Made by a program: the position numbers and the translations under genes
Notes under the pieces: generated by a model
The model's input: the letters and a program-made list of their open reading frames with translations, nothing else
The model's database searches: none
Told to the model about the DNA's origin: nothing
Source: Hyphomicrobiales bacterium
Lineage (GTDB): Bacteria; Pseudomonadota; Alphaproteobacteria; Rhizobiales; Rhizobiaceae
Assembly (NCBI GenBank): GCA_900471925.1
Contig: UCGV01000017.1
Location: 143,108 to 207,107 of the forward strand
Direction of reading: 5' to 3'
Length of the DNA: 64,000 bases
Shown here: piece by piece, positions 8,746-16,534 of the stretch
How the letters are laid out: each line of letters starts with the position of its first letter
Numbering within the stretch: the first letter of the stretch is position 1

Positions 8746-9507
8746 CTACCGGGCAGTCCAACCGCCGTCCGCAAACAGAGTCGAACCCGTGCAGAAGGAA
8801 GATTCGTCGCTGGCCAGGAATAACATCGCCGCGGCGATTTCTTCTGGGCGACCCAGGCGATTGAACAATTGCCGCTGTTCAAGATGAGCACGGAGCTTGT
8901 CAGGATCGGAACTCGCTGCGAACAGCCGATCGTAGTATGGCGACTCCACAGTTCCCGCGCCAACGCAGTTCACCCGGATTTTCTGGTCGGCATGGTCTAG
9001 CGCCATTGCCCGGGTGAGGGCAGCAACCGCCCCTTTCGATGCAACGTAAGCGGCCCGGTCGTAAATGCCGACCACCGATACCGCCGAGGCGGTATTGATG
9101 ATTGATCCGCCCCCTTGGGCCGCCATGATTGGTATGACGGCCTTACAGCCGAAAAATACCCCGTTGACATTGGTCGCCATCAGCGCGTTCCAATCGGCTT
9201 CTGAAGTGTCAACTACGTTTCCAGCGATCCCATAGCCCGCGTTGTTGACCAGAATATCGATCCGGCCCCAAGTGGCGTTCGCGAGGCGGACCATTTCTGC
9301 AACGTCGTTGAACTTGGATACATCGACCGTAGCAGCAAAAGCCTTACCCCCCGCGGCAACTATCTCCGCCGCGGTGCGCGAACCATCAGTTTCGTTGCGG
9401 TCAGCGATGCACACCCACGCACCCTCATGGGCAAAGAGGAGTGCCGCCGCGCGGCCAATGCCGGATCCGCCACCAGTTATTATGGCGGTTTTGTTCATCA
9501 AGCGCAT
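8746..9507 (-). CDS. Short-chain dehydrogenase/reductase
   Basis: A 253-residue classical SDR with the cofactor motif TGGGSGIG near the N-terminus, NNAGYG, and the catalytic Ser with YVASK (Tyr and Lys). The acidic residue in CIADRNE suggests NAD(H). It oxidises an alcohol or reduces a ketone, but the substrate is not readable. The start is placed at the ATG at 9507 because GGAG lies 8 bp upstream; an ATG eight codons further upstream has no such site. It is the first structural gene of the Fe-S operon, 26 bp upstream of the HdrD-like gene. Confidence 0.9.
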   Translation of the reverse strand: MRLMNKTAIITGGGSGIGRAAALLFAHEGAWVCIADRNETDGSRTAAEIVAAGGKAFAATVDVSKFNDVAEMVRLANATWGRIDILVNNAGYGIAGNVVDTSEADWNALMATNVNGVFFGCKAVIPIMAAQGGGSIINTASAVSVVGIYDRAAYVASKGAVAALTRAMALDHADQKIRVNCVGAGTVESPYYDRLFAASSDPDKLRAHLEQRQLFNRLGRPEEIAAAMLFLASDESSFCTGSTLFADGGWTAR

Positions 9508-9742
9508 CGCAATCTCCAGGTCGTAAAGCAAGGGATGTAAGAGGTACCGCTGCCGGCACGGCGAGGGTCAACCGACCGGAGCACATCGTGAAGAGGAGCC
9601 GGCGCGCGCCACGACAACATGGCAGCGATACAACGGTGTACGCCGCTCGTGTATGACCAGCGAATAAAAGGTATGAAATGTGCACAGAACCGAAAACTGC
9701 GCCGCTTCCGTGCGGCTGCCTTTTCGTTAGACGAGAGCCGGG

Positions 9743-10393
9743 TTATTTCCCAAGAATGGCTCTCTCTGTGGTGCGGATATGCACGTTTAAAGCCAACTTT
9801 AATCTCTCGGCATCCCTGCTCGTGAGAGCCGCTAAAATGTCGAGGTGCTCCTGGTGTCGGGCGGTTGCAGCTGCCGGATTCTCGCCGCGCTCCGCCAGAT
9901 AACTGACGACGTGTAGTTGGATTTGCAGCTGCGCATAGAACCGCGTCAACGTAGGATTGGCGGCGAGAGCCACAATTGCCGAATGAAATTCTGTATTCGC
10001 ACGCACGAAATCGGCGCTTGAGCCAGCCCGGCCGAGCTTGTTGACCGCAAAAGTCAGCTCTTGAAGATCCTCGTCGGTTACGTTCTGCACCGCGTAGTCG
10101 GCGGCGAACGTTTCCAGCGTAAGGCGCAAGGCAAAAAGCTGACTTGCCTGGACCCGGTCGACCTGATTGACGACCGTTCCACTGCGCCCGGCGACCGACA
10201 GGAAGCCTTCGCTTTGAAGACGGTTGATCGCTTCGCGAACCGGGGTCCTCCCGATCTGTAGCCGATCCACCAATAAGTACACTGAGGTGCGCTCTCCGGG
10301 CCGCAATTCGCGATTTAGCACCAGATCGATAATGCCGTTGTAGGCAAGATCGACGGCGGAAAGTTCCTTGGCTGTAGTGTTCGGCGTGTCCAT
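9743..10393 (-). CDS. GntR-family (FCD/FadR subfamily) transcriptional regulator
   Basis: A 216-residue regulator. The N-terminal winged helix-turn-helix is seen in DRLQIGRTPVREAINRLQSEG, shown here only by its ends DRLQIG and RLQSEG. The C-terminal all-helical FCD domain has metal/ligand-binding positions in RANTEFHSAIV and ARHQEHLDIL. Members repress catabolic operons and release DNA on binding an organic acid. The start is taken at 10393 (MDTPN), since the longer frame adds 19 atypical residues. It sits at the head of the minus-strand cluster and faces the divergent amino-acid transporter operon. The repeats at 10705, 10843 and 4878 are its likely operators. Confidence 0.9.
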   Translation of the reverse strand: MDTPNTTAKELSAVDLAYNGIIDLVLNRELRPGERTSVYLLVDRLQIGRTPVREAINRLQSEGFLSVAGRSGTVVNQVDRVQASQLFALRLTLETFAADYAVQNVTDEDLQELTFAVNKLGRAGSSADFVRANTEFHSAIVALAANPTLTRFYAQLQIQLHVVSYLAERGENPAAATARHQEHLDILAALTSRDAERLKLALNVHIRTTERAILGK

Positions 10394-10704
10394 GATCGAC
10401 CAATTCTGTGTCGGTCTTCCACGACACGATCGCCGGGGGAGAACCGTCATTCTTCGCGCGGAAAACTAGCCGAACATGGATTGTTTCGAAACCCGCGTAT
10501 TTTGTCGTCAACGAAAATTTTCCGTAATCCCGATGAAAAGGATAACTTAGCTCCGATGCTGCGAACGCTGAATGCGATGCTCTAGCGCGGCTGCCTCGCT
10601 CAGCATAGCCTGTACGAGCATGCTCGCGTCGAGCTATCTTTGTCTGCCGCCGTTGCGCCATGTCCCGTCCTTTTCGCTTCGGTTCATAGTTTGCACATTG
10701 CAAC

Positions 10705-10728
10705 TGACATGTCAATCTAGCATGTCAA
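10705..10728. promoter_or_regulatory. Putative GntR operator, distal copy
   Basis: The palindrome TGACATGTCA (10705-10714) carries CATGTCAA at 10708, and a second CATGTCAA starts at 10721, again 13 bp on. It matches the site at 4878 almost base for base, including the TC after the first repeat. Confidence 0.65.
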
Positions 10729-10842
10729 ATGGCAGAGTTGGTTTTGGCGGTTCGTTATCTCGACGCCACTGAAGTCCAGATAGCTTGCACAGATCATGCC
10801 CAGCTCATCTTCAAGCAACCGCAACCATGCCAGATTTTCTAA

Positions 10843-10863
10843 CATATCAAATTGACATGTCAA
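10843..10863. promoter_or_regulatory. Putative GntR operator, proximal copy
   Basis: CATATCAA at 10843 (one mismatch) and CATGTCAA at 10856 are 13 bp apart. The second lies inside TTGACATGTCAA, a 12-bp perfect palindrome. The site is 94 bp upstream of the first transporter start codon, well placed for repression of that operon. Confidence 0.65.
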
Positions 10864-10956
10864 TTTTGAGGATGTAAGCGTCTGTCGGCGAGAGGTCGGA
10901 CGCTAAACGACAACTTTCAACATCGGTCAAATCAGGCGACACAAAAGGGGATCGAC

Positions 10957-11805
10957 ATGAAACTGGTGACATTCTTGGCCGGGATGGTTCTGGCAACTTC
11001 AGCGGGTGCATTTGCTCGGGCCGAGGAGGCAGCAAAATTTGGCGACTGCAAACTGGTGGGTCCAGTTGACAGCGTTCAACTCAAAACTCTGACTGAAGAT
11101 ACGCTCACTGTTGGGACAGTGTTACCCAATCCGGGTTGGTGGAACGGCAATTCTGCAACATCCATCAATGGAGGTTTTGAATACTGTATGGCGGCAGAGA
11201 TCGCGTACAGGGCGGGGTTTCATCATCTCGAGATCAAGACGGTGGCTTGGGATCAGCTGATTTCTGGGGCTTCAACCGGATACGACTTAGCGATAGCCAG
11301 CGTCACAATTACCGACAAGCGCAAAGCTGTGATGAACTTCTCCGTGCCTTACTACCACGAGAACAACGGCGTGGCCGTTCGTGCGAACAGCGACGTCAAT
11401 GCGGAAAATATCCGTCAGAAGCGGATTGGGGTCGTACAGGGATCAACGAATGGCGACTGGGTAATCAAAACGCTCAAACCCGACTCGCGCCCATCGGTAT
11501 TTCAGAACCTCACCGACGTTTTCACGGCGCTTTCCGCAAACCAGGTCGACGCGGTCATCAGCGACACCTCGCTCGCTTTGAATGGAGCAAGCAAGTCTCA
11601 TGGCCTCCTAACTGTGGTTGGTCAGTACAAGGTCGATCAGTCACTCGGAATTGTGGTTCCTAAAGACTCGGCTAATCAGGCCGCAATCGACAAGGTTGTC
11701 ACCCAGTTTCAGTCGGATGGGATTTTGGCCAAACTCACCGATCAGTACCTGACACCCGTGTTTGGTGGCAATCCCGACAGGATCGCGTTCTGGGAGGCCA
11801 AGTGA
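10957..11805 (+). CDS. Amino-acid ABC transporter, periplasmic substrate-binding protein (family 3)
   Basis: A 282-residue exported binding protein. A signal peptide (MKLVTFLAGMVLATSAGAFA, cleavage near ARA-EE) precedes an SBP_bac_3 domain, with the typical stretches YDLAIASVTITDKRK and IGVVQGST. It captures a polar amino acid or related compound in the periplasm and delivers it to the permease encoded next. The AAAGGGGAT region lies just upstream of the ATG. It heads a three-gene operon transcribed away from the GntR gene and is preceded by two operator-like arrays, so the ligand is probably the compound, or an analogue of it, degraded by the divergent cluster. Confidence 0.9.
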   Translation: MKLVTFLAGMVLATSAGAFARAEEAAKFGDCKLVGPVDSVQLKTLTEDTLTVGTVLPNPGWWNGNSATSINGGFEYCMAAEIAYRAGFHHLEIKTVAWDQLISGASTGYDLAIASVTITDKRKAVMNFSVPYYHENNGVAVRANSDVNAENIRQKRIGVVQGSTNGDWVIKTLKPDSRPSVFQNLTDVFTALSANQVDAVISDTSLALNGASKSHGLLTVVGQYKVDQSLGIVVPKDSANQAAIDKVVTQFQSDGILAKLTDQYLTPVFGGNPDRIAFWEAK

Positions 11806-12896
11806 TGTCAGTCGCGCTCTTGGAGGAGAGGGCACCTGTCCAGTTTTTATCGCCGCCACAACCGAGCGCGCGATTGGTATTTGGTACCCTTCTGTTTAGT
11901 GTAGCCGTTGCGATCATCGTTCAGTTGATCAATCAAATCTGCATCAGCCAGGCGGTCGATCCCGGGCTGAATCAGTTCTGCCGTGCCTTCAATATCGTGA
12001 GCATCGTCGGGTGCCTCGGCGTTCTGTATTTCGCCGGAACTGCGATCCGGGCATCGGTAAGGAGCAACAAGCTAATGGACACGGGCCTCGTTATCGAGGC
12101 CCGCGCAAGCGCCGCGCGGGCTCGCCAGGAAAGTTATGTGACGCTTGGCCTCTGCGTTACGCTGTTGATCGTCACGACCATCGTGATGCTCGTGACGATC
12201 AACAACGGAACTGTTCAAAAGACGTTCCTGCAATTGGACCTGATGACGTCGAGCCTGCCGGATATCGCGGCGGCGTTCCTCGTCAATATTATTATGGCGA
12301 CTGCCGCGCAGGCTCTGATTATGGTTTTCGGTCTGGTACTCGCCGTTGCACGGATGTTGCCTGGTCGGGCCGGTGCTCCCATCCGCTTACTCGCTATTGC
12401 CTATGTCGATTTGTTTCGCGCTATCCCAGCGATAATCGTCATTTACATCATCGGCTTCGGCCTGCCGCTGGCCAACATCCCGGTCATCAGTCAATTTCCG
12501 CCGATTGCCTTCGCCACATTTGCGCTCGCTGCGACCTACAGCGCTTATGTTGCCGAAACATATCGATCAGGGATCGAGTCCATTCATCCGTCGCAATGGT
12601 CAGCCGCGCGCTCCCTCGGGTTAAGCTATGCCAAAACCTTGAGATATATCATTCTGCCGCAAGCAGTCAGGAACGTGGTTCCACCGCTTTTGAGCGCTTT
12701 TATTTCGCTGCAAAAGGACACTGCGCTTGTCAATATTATAGGCACGATGGACGCATTTAACGAGTCGAAGTTTTATGCCTACAACAACTTCAACCTGTCC
12801 CCTGTCACAGTCGTCGCCGTTCTCTTCTTCATCTTCACCATTCCTCAAACGCGACTGGTGGACCACCTGCTCAACCGCAAATCAAAAAGGGGATGA
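11805..12896 (+). CDS. Amino-acid ABC transporter permease
   Basis: A 363-residue inner-membrane permease of the HisM/GlnP type. The C-terminal 220 residues form the transport domain, with the EAA loop near YRSGIESIHPSQWSAARSLG that contacts the ATPase. It is longer than the usual 220-240 residues because about 130 extra residues at the N-terminus carry two more predicted membrane helices (near 30-50 and 65-85), and another helix precedes the transport domain. One permease gene serves the operon, so it probably forms a homodimer. GGAGG lies 7 bp upstream of the ATG at 11805, which shares one base with the upstream stop codon; a GTG three bases earlier is also possible. Confidence 0.9.
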   Translation: MSVALLEERAPVQFLSPPQPSARLVFGTLLFSVAVAIIVQLINQICISQAVDPGLNQFCRAFNIVSIVGCLGVLYFAGTAIRASVRSNKLMDTGLVIEARASAARARQESYVTLGLCVTLLIVTTIVMLVTINNGTVQKTFLQLDLMTSSLPDIAAAFLVNIIMATAAQALIMVFGLVLAVARMLPGRAGAPIRLLAIAYVDLFRAIPAIIVIYIIGFGLPLANIPVISQFPPIAFATFALAATYSAYVAETYRSGIESIHPSQWSAARSLGLSYAKTLRYIILPQAVRNVVPPLLSAFISLQKDTALVNIIGTMDAFNESKFYAYNNFNLSPVTVVAVLFFIFTIPQTRLVDHLLNRKSKRG

Positions 12897-12899
12897 GGC

Positions 12900-13643
12900 A
12901 TGGCGTTCATCGACATAAATAGTCTTAAGAAAACCTATGGACCATTTGAAGTCCTCAAAGGAATCGACCTACAGATTAACAAGCATCAGGTTGTTTGCTT
13001 AATCGGTGCGTCGGGTTCAGGTAAATCGACGCTCCTGCGATGCATCAATTCTCTCGAGGTAATTGACAGTGGTACAGTCTCGATTGGTGGGGACATCGTC
13101 TCTGGACCCGGCGTCGATGTGAATGCGCTGCGCCGACGCGTCGGCATGGTATTTCAATCATTCAATCTCTTCCCGCACATGACGGTGCTTGAGAACATCA
13201 CCTTCGCCCCGCGGGTTCTGCTCAAAGAGCCTAAGGCAGCGGTGGACGATCGCGCAATGCGCCTGCTTGAGCGAGTCAAACTCGATCATCGTGCACGCTA
13301 TTATCCCGATCAGTTGTCTGGCGGTCAGCAGCAGCGCGTGGCAATCGTTCGCGCGATTGCAATGCAGCCAGAAGCGCTGTTGCTTGACGAAATTACTTCC
13401 GCTCTCGATCCCGAACTGGTCGCCGAAGTTCTCGACATTATCCGCGAACTCGCGGCGGAGGGTATGACGATGATCCTGGCGACGCATGAAATGCAATTCG
13501 CGCGCGAAGTAGCCAATCTGGTGGTGTTTCTAGAGCAGGGCCGATTGCTTGAGCAAGGCCCTCCGGCGGAAATCTTCGCCGCGCCAAAGGAAGAGCGCAC
13601 TCGCGCGTTCCTAAAGCAGATCATCGACGCAAAGCGTATTTAA
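12900..13643 (+). CDS. Amino-acid ABC transporter ATP-binding protein (GlnQ/HisP type)
   Basis: A 247-residue cytoplasmic ATPase. Walker A is GASGSGKST, the Q-loop is in MVFQSFNLFPH, the signature is LSGGQQQR and Walker B is ALLLDEITSALD, followed by the switch histidine in LATHEM. The family's usual DEPTSALD is DEITSALD here, a harmless change at the position after the catalytic Glu. It powers the permease encoded 3 bp upstream and closes the polar amino-acid uptake operon. Confidence 0.94.
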   Translation: MAFIDINSLKKTYGPFEVLKGIDLQINKHQVVCLIGASGSGKSTLLRCINSLEVIDSGTVSIGGDIVSGPGVDVNALRRRVGMVFQSFNLFPHMTVLENITFAPRVLLKEPKAAVDDRAMRLLERVKLDHRARYYPDQLSGGQQQRVAIVRAIAMQPEALLLDEITSALDPELVAEVLDIIRELAAEGMTMILATHEMQFAREVANLVVFLEQGRLLEQGPPAEIFAAPKEERTRAFLKQIIDAKRI

Positions 13644-13711
13644 GACTGATAAATTCAATCCAAGGATAGAGCCTTGGTGGATCCGCGAAACTACGAGGAG
13701 AAATTCAAAAA

Positions 13712-14299
13712 ATGACCGTTATTGCAGCGCCGTTAAGGGTTGTCATTGTTCATGGTGCGCACGGAGGCCCAGAAACGAACTGGTTTCCTTGGCTTCACGT
13801 AGCGCTTGAGAGCGAGGGGATCGAAGTGGTGAGGCCGCGTTTCCCCACCCCGGCAGGACAATCTCTGTCAGCCTGGTTTGAAGCTTTTGATATAGCGGTA
13901 AAGTCCCTGAACTCCTGCCCGACGATCCTCGTTGGCCACAGCTTGGGAGCCGCGTTTGCGCTTCGCCTCATTGAGCGGGCGACCGAGCCGGTTGCTGGCG
14001 TTTTCCTGGCAGCAGGCTTTGTTGGAGCGCTTGGTCTTGCCGACTACGACCCTATCAATCAATCGTTTTTCGACTCGCCATTCGACTGGCCAGCCATCCG
14101 CGAGCGAAAGGGGCGAGTATGTGGTTGCTGGGCCGGAGACAACGATCCCTATGTACCGTTGTCTCGCTCGCGAGACGTGGCGAACTCCTTGGACGCCCCA
14201 CTCGAAATTGTAGCCGGCGGGGGCCATCTCAATGGCGAGACGAACTTTATTACATTCCCGCAAATCCGAGATGCCATCCTCGCCTTTCGATCGGCATAA
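13712..14299 (+). CDS. RBBP9/YdeN-type serine hydrolase
   Basis: A 195-residue alpha/beta-hydrolase of the RBBP9/YdeN family. The nucleophile elbow GHSLGA gives the catalytic serine, the aspartate is in AGDNDPYVP and the histidine in GGGHLNGETNF. These small esterase-like proteins have poorly known substrates. GAGGAGA lies upstream of the ATG. It follows the ABC operon by 68 bp, a gap with a small CCAAGG/CCTTGG hairpin at 13660-13677, so it may be a separate unit. Confidence 0.85.
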   Translation: MTVIAAPLRVVIVHGAHGGPETNWFPWLHVALESEGIEVVRPRFPTPAGQSLSAWFEAFDIAVKSLNSCPTILVGHSLGAAFALRLIERATEPVAGVFLAAGFVGALGLADYDPINQSFFDSPFDWPAIRERKGRVCGCWAGDNDPYVPLSRSRDVANSLDAPLEIVAGGGHLNGETNFITFPQIRDAILAFRSA

Positions 14300-14478
14300 C
14301 TCCCCTATTCTACTGTCTCTCTCACGCCCAAGCCAATGACCGAAATGGTTGCCATTGGCTTCGGCCTAGATCTTGGCGATGTCGGATGTGCCAACACGTT
14401 CGCTCACCCGCGTAGACAGATAAACACAGGGTTCCGTGGCCAGAAACGCGCGTCTGAAGTTCGTGCGCAGGTGCAGGC

Positions 14479-15885
14479 ATGTTCCTTTCGGTATTCGATG
14501 TTTTCAAGATCGGCGTCGGGCCTTCGAGCTCGCATACCATGGGGCCGATGTCGGCTGCCAACCGCTTCCTCGACCTCATTCTGTCGAACGAGTGGCCACG
14601 CCCTACATCAGGCGCGCAGGTCGCGTCGATCAAGGCCAGCCTGCATGGTTCGCTTGCCTATACCGGGATCGGTCACGGAACGGGCAGGGCGGTGATCCTT
14701 GGCCTGATGGGCGAGGCGCCAGATAGTGTCGATCCCGACAAGATGGACGGCATCATCGATCAGGTGGAGCGCTCCGGCCGCATCACGCCGCCCGGCCATC
14801 CCGCCTATTTCTTCCTGCCGAAGAACGACCTGGTCTTCGACAAGAAGCAGACGCTTCCCGGCCATGCGAACGGCATGATCTTTTCCGCCTTCGACAAGGA
14901 CGACCGGCTGCTGCTGCGCCGCATCTACTACTCGGTCGGCGGCGGTTTCGTGGTCACCGATACCGAGCTTGAGCAGATGCGCGCCAAGAAGAAGGCGGCG
15001 CCCGGCGCCACCAAGGTACCCTATCCCTTCGCCACCGCCGCGCAGATGCTGGAGATGGCCGATCGCTCGGGGCTCACCATTGCGCAGATGAAGCGTGCCA
15101 ATGAGGAAAGCCAGCGCAGCCGCGAGGAGCTCGATGCCGGTCTCGACCGGATCTGGGATGCGATGCGCTCCTGTATCGAGCGCGGGCTGAAGGTCGACGG
15201 CATCATGCCTGGTGGCCTCAAGGTTCGCCGCCGGGCGCGGCAGATCCACGACAAGCTGCAGGAAGAATGGCGCAGCAACCGCATCAACCCGCTGCTCGCC
15301 AACGACTGGCTGAGCGTCTATGCCATGGCGGTCAACGAGGAGAATGCGGCGGGCGGCCGCGTCGTCACCGCGCCGACCAATGGCGCGGCCGGCGTCATTC
15401 CGGCAACGATCCGCTACTACGAGCATTTCCACGACGACTGGGACCAGAACGGTATCCGCGACTACCTGCTGACGGCTGCTGCGGTCGGCGGCATCATCAA
15501 GCACAACGCCTCGATCTCCGGCGCTGAAGTCGGCTGTCAGGGCGAGGTGGGTTCGGCGGCTGCGATGGCGGCTGCGGGGCTTGCTGCAGTCATGGGTGCG
15601 ACGCCGGCCCAGATCGAAAACGCCGCCGAAATCGCGCTCGAGCATCACCTCGGCATGACCTGTGACCCGGTTGCCGGCCTCGTTCAGGTTCCCTGTATCG
15701 AGCGCAACGCCCTAGGTGCCGTCAAGGCAGTGACGGCGGCCTCGCTTGCAGTCAAGGGAGACGGCCAGCATTTCGTGCCGCTGGACGCCTGTATCGAGAC
15801 GATGCGGCAGACCGGATACGACATGAGCGAGAAATACAAGGAAACCTCTACCGGAGGTTTGGCCGTCAACGTCGTCGAATGCTAA
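14479..15885 (+). CDS. sdaA: L-serine ammonia-lyase (L-serine dehydratase), [4Fe-4S] type
   Basis: A 468-residue, full-length single-chain L-serine dehydratase that converts L-serine to pyruvate and ammonia. The N-terminal domain begins with the hallmark SVFDVFKIGVGPSSSHT. The catalytic domain has PTNGAAGVIPA and the cysteines expected to hold the oxygen-sensitive cluster: one in GAEVGCQGEVGS and two in MTCDPVAGLVQVPC. The gene has strong GC bias in third positions and looks more like a chromosomal housekeeping gene than its lower-GC neighbours. It stands alone: the hydrolase gene ends 179 bp upstream and the next gene converges on it. Confidence 0.95.
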   Translation: MFLSVFDVFKIGVGPSSSHTMGPMSAANRFLDLILSNEWPRPTSGAQVASIKASLHGSLAYTGIGHGTGRAVILGLMGEAPDSVDPDKMDGIIDQVERSGRITPPGHPAYFFLPKNDLVFDKKQTLPGHANGMIFSAFDKDDRLLLRRIYYSVGGGFVVTDTELEQMRAKKKAAPGATKVPYPFATAAQMLEMADRSGLTIAQMKRANEESQRSREELDAGLDRIWDAMRSCIERGLKVDGIMPGGLKVRRRARQIHDKLQEEWRSNRINPLLANDWLSVYAMAVNEENAAGGRVVTAPTNGAAGVIPATIRYYEHFHDDWDQNGIRDYLLTAAAVGGIIKHNASISGAEVGCQGEVGSAAAMAAAGLAAVMGATPAQIENAAEIALEHHLGMTCDPVAGLVQVPCIERNALGAVKAVTAASLAVKGDGQHFVPLDACIETMRQTGYDMSEKYKETSTGGLAVNVVEC

Positions 15886-16534
15886 TACTGGACAGATTTT
15901 CAAAATGCGACGTTACAGCGTGTTTGGCATTGCGTTGGAATATCTGGCGATTTGGCTCCGCTCTATCAAGCGCGATAATCATTCCTCCAGACCACACAGC
16001 AACAGGCGCTGTCCGATCTCTGCAATGGACCTGATAGCTGCGAGCAATCTCTACCGACGTTTGTCGGCTGATATTCCGCATAAGTGGCAACGTTGGCATA
16101 TCATCGGCCGGCAAGACGCCGGAGTTTTCGAAACCACATAGTCTGCCTTTCCTTGCCTTTTACGACGGTTCAGCCGCAGAGCCGGTGGTCTGGGCGGTTG
16201 GCTACCCCGCGGCAAAGCACGATCCGCTTTGGTGGAAGTCGCTCGCCGCCTTTCGCGCACTCTGGCGCAATAAGCGTCGCCTAGAAAGTGCGCTGGCAAC
16301 TGCATTCGCTTTTGGGACCGTCGGATCGGCGACGCCATCGCTCCCAAATAGCTCGGCGGCAAAGCTCGGGACGCTGACAAATGAGCGCCCTCGCTGGCAC
16401 TTTTTATACATAAAATTGCCGTGATGTGTCCGCCCGCAAGCGCGATGGAAGTTCCAGCCACGTTACCTGGCATCGTGCGCAACAGACGCACTTCGGACAA
16501 ACGCTTAGCCGGGAGACCTGCTTGCATTTGCCGG
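15886..16534. other. Intergenic region, 649 bp, no gene recognised
   Basis: The region lies between two converging genes. Open frames of up to about 170 codons cross it on both strands, but their compositions (rich in Arg, Ser and Pro), lack of ribosome binding sites and lack of familiar motifs mark them as chance frames. It may hold the remnant of a decayed gene or a recombination scar next to sdaA. No clear terminator hairpin was seen. Confidence 0.45.

Larger units (their letters stand above)
10394..10956. promoter_or_regulatory. Divergent regulatory region, 563 bp
   Basis: This region separates the GntR gene (minus) from the amino-acid ABC operon (plus). Only short frames without recognisable products are present. 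It holds two arrays of the CATGTCAA repeat near the transporter side, and must hold promoters for both directions. Confidence 0.6.

Noticed and set aside
9498..10715. Minus-strand open frame of 405 codons covering the GntR gene
   Set aside because: It is Arg/Ser rich, has no known motif, and overlaps the well-supported GntR and SDR genes in another frame.
13660..13677. Hairpin CCAAGG-N6-CCTTGG after the amino-acid ABC operon
   Set aside because: A 6-bp stem without a T-run is too weak to call as a terminator.
14608..15648. Minus-strand frame of 346 codons opposite sdaA
   Set aside because: High GC removes stop codons on the complement of a real gene; the plus-strand serine dehydratase is certain.
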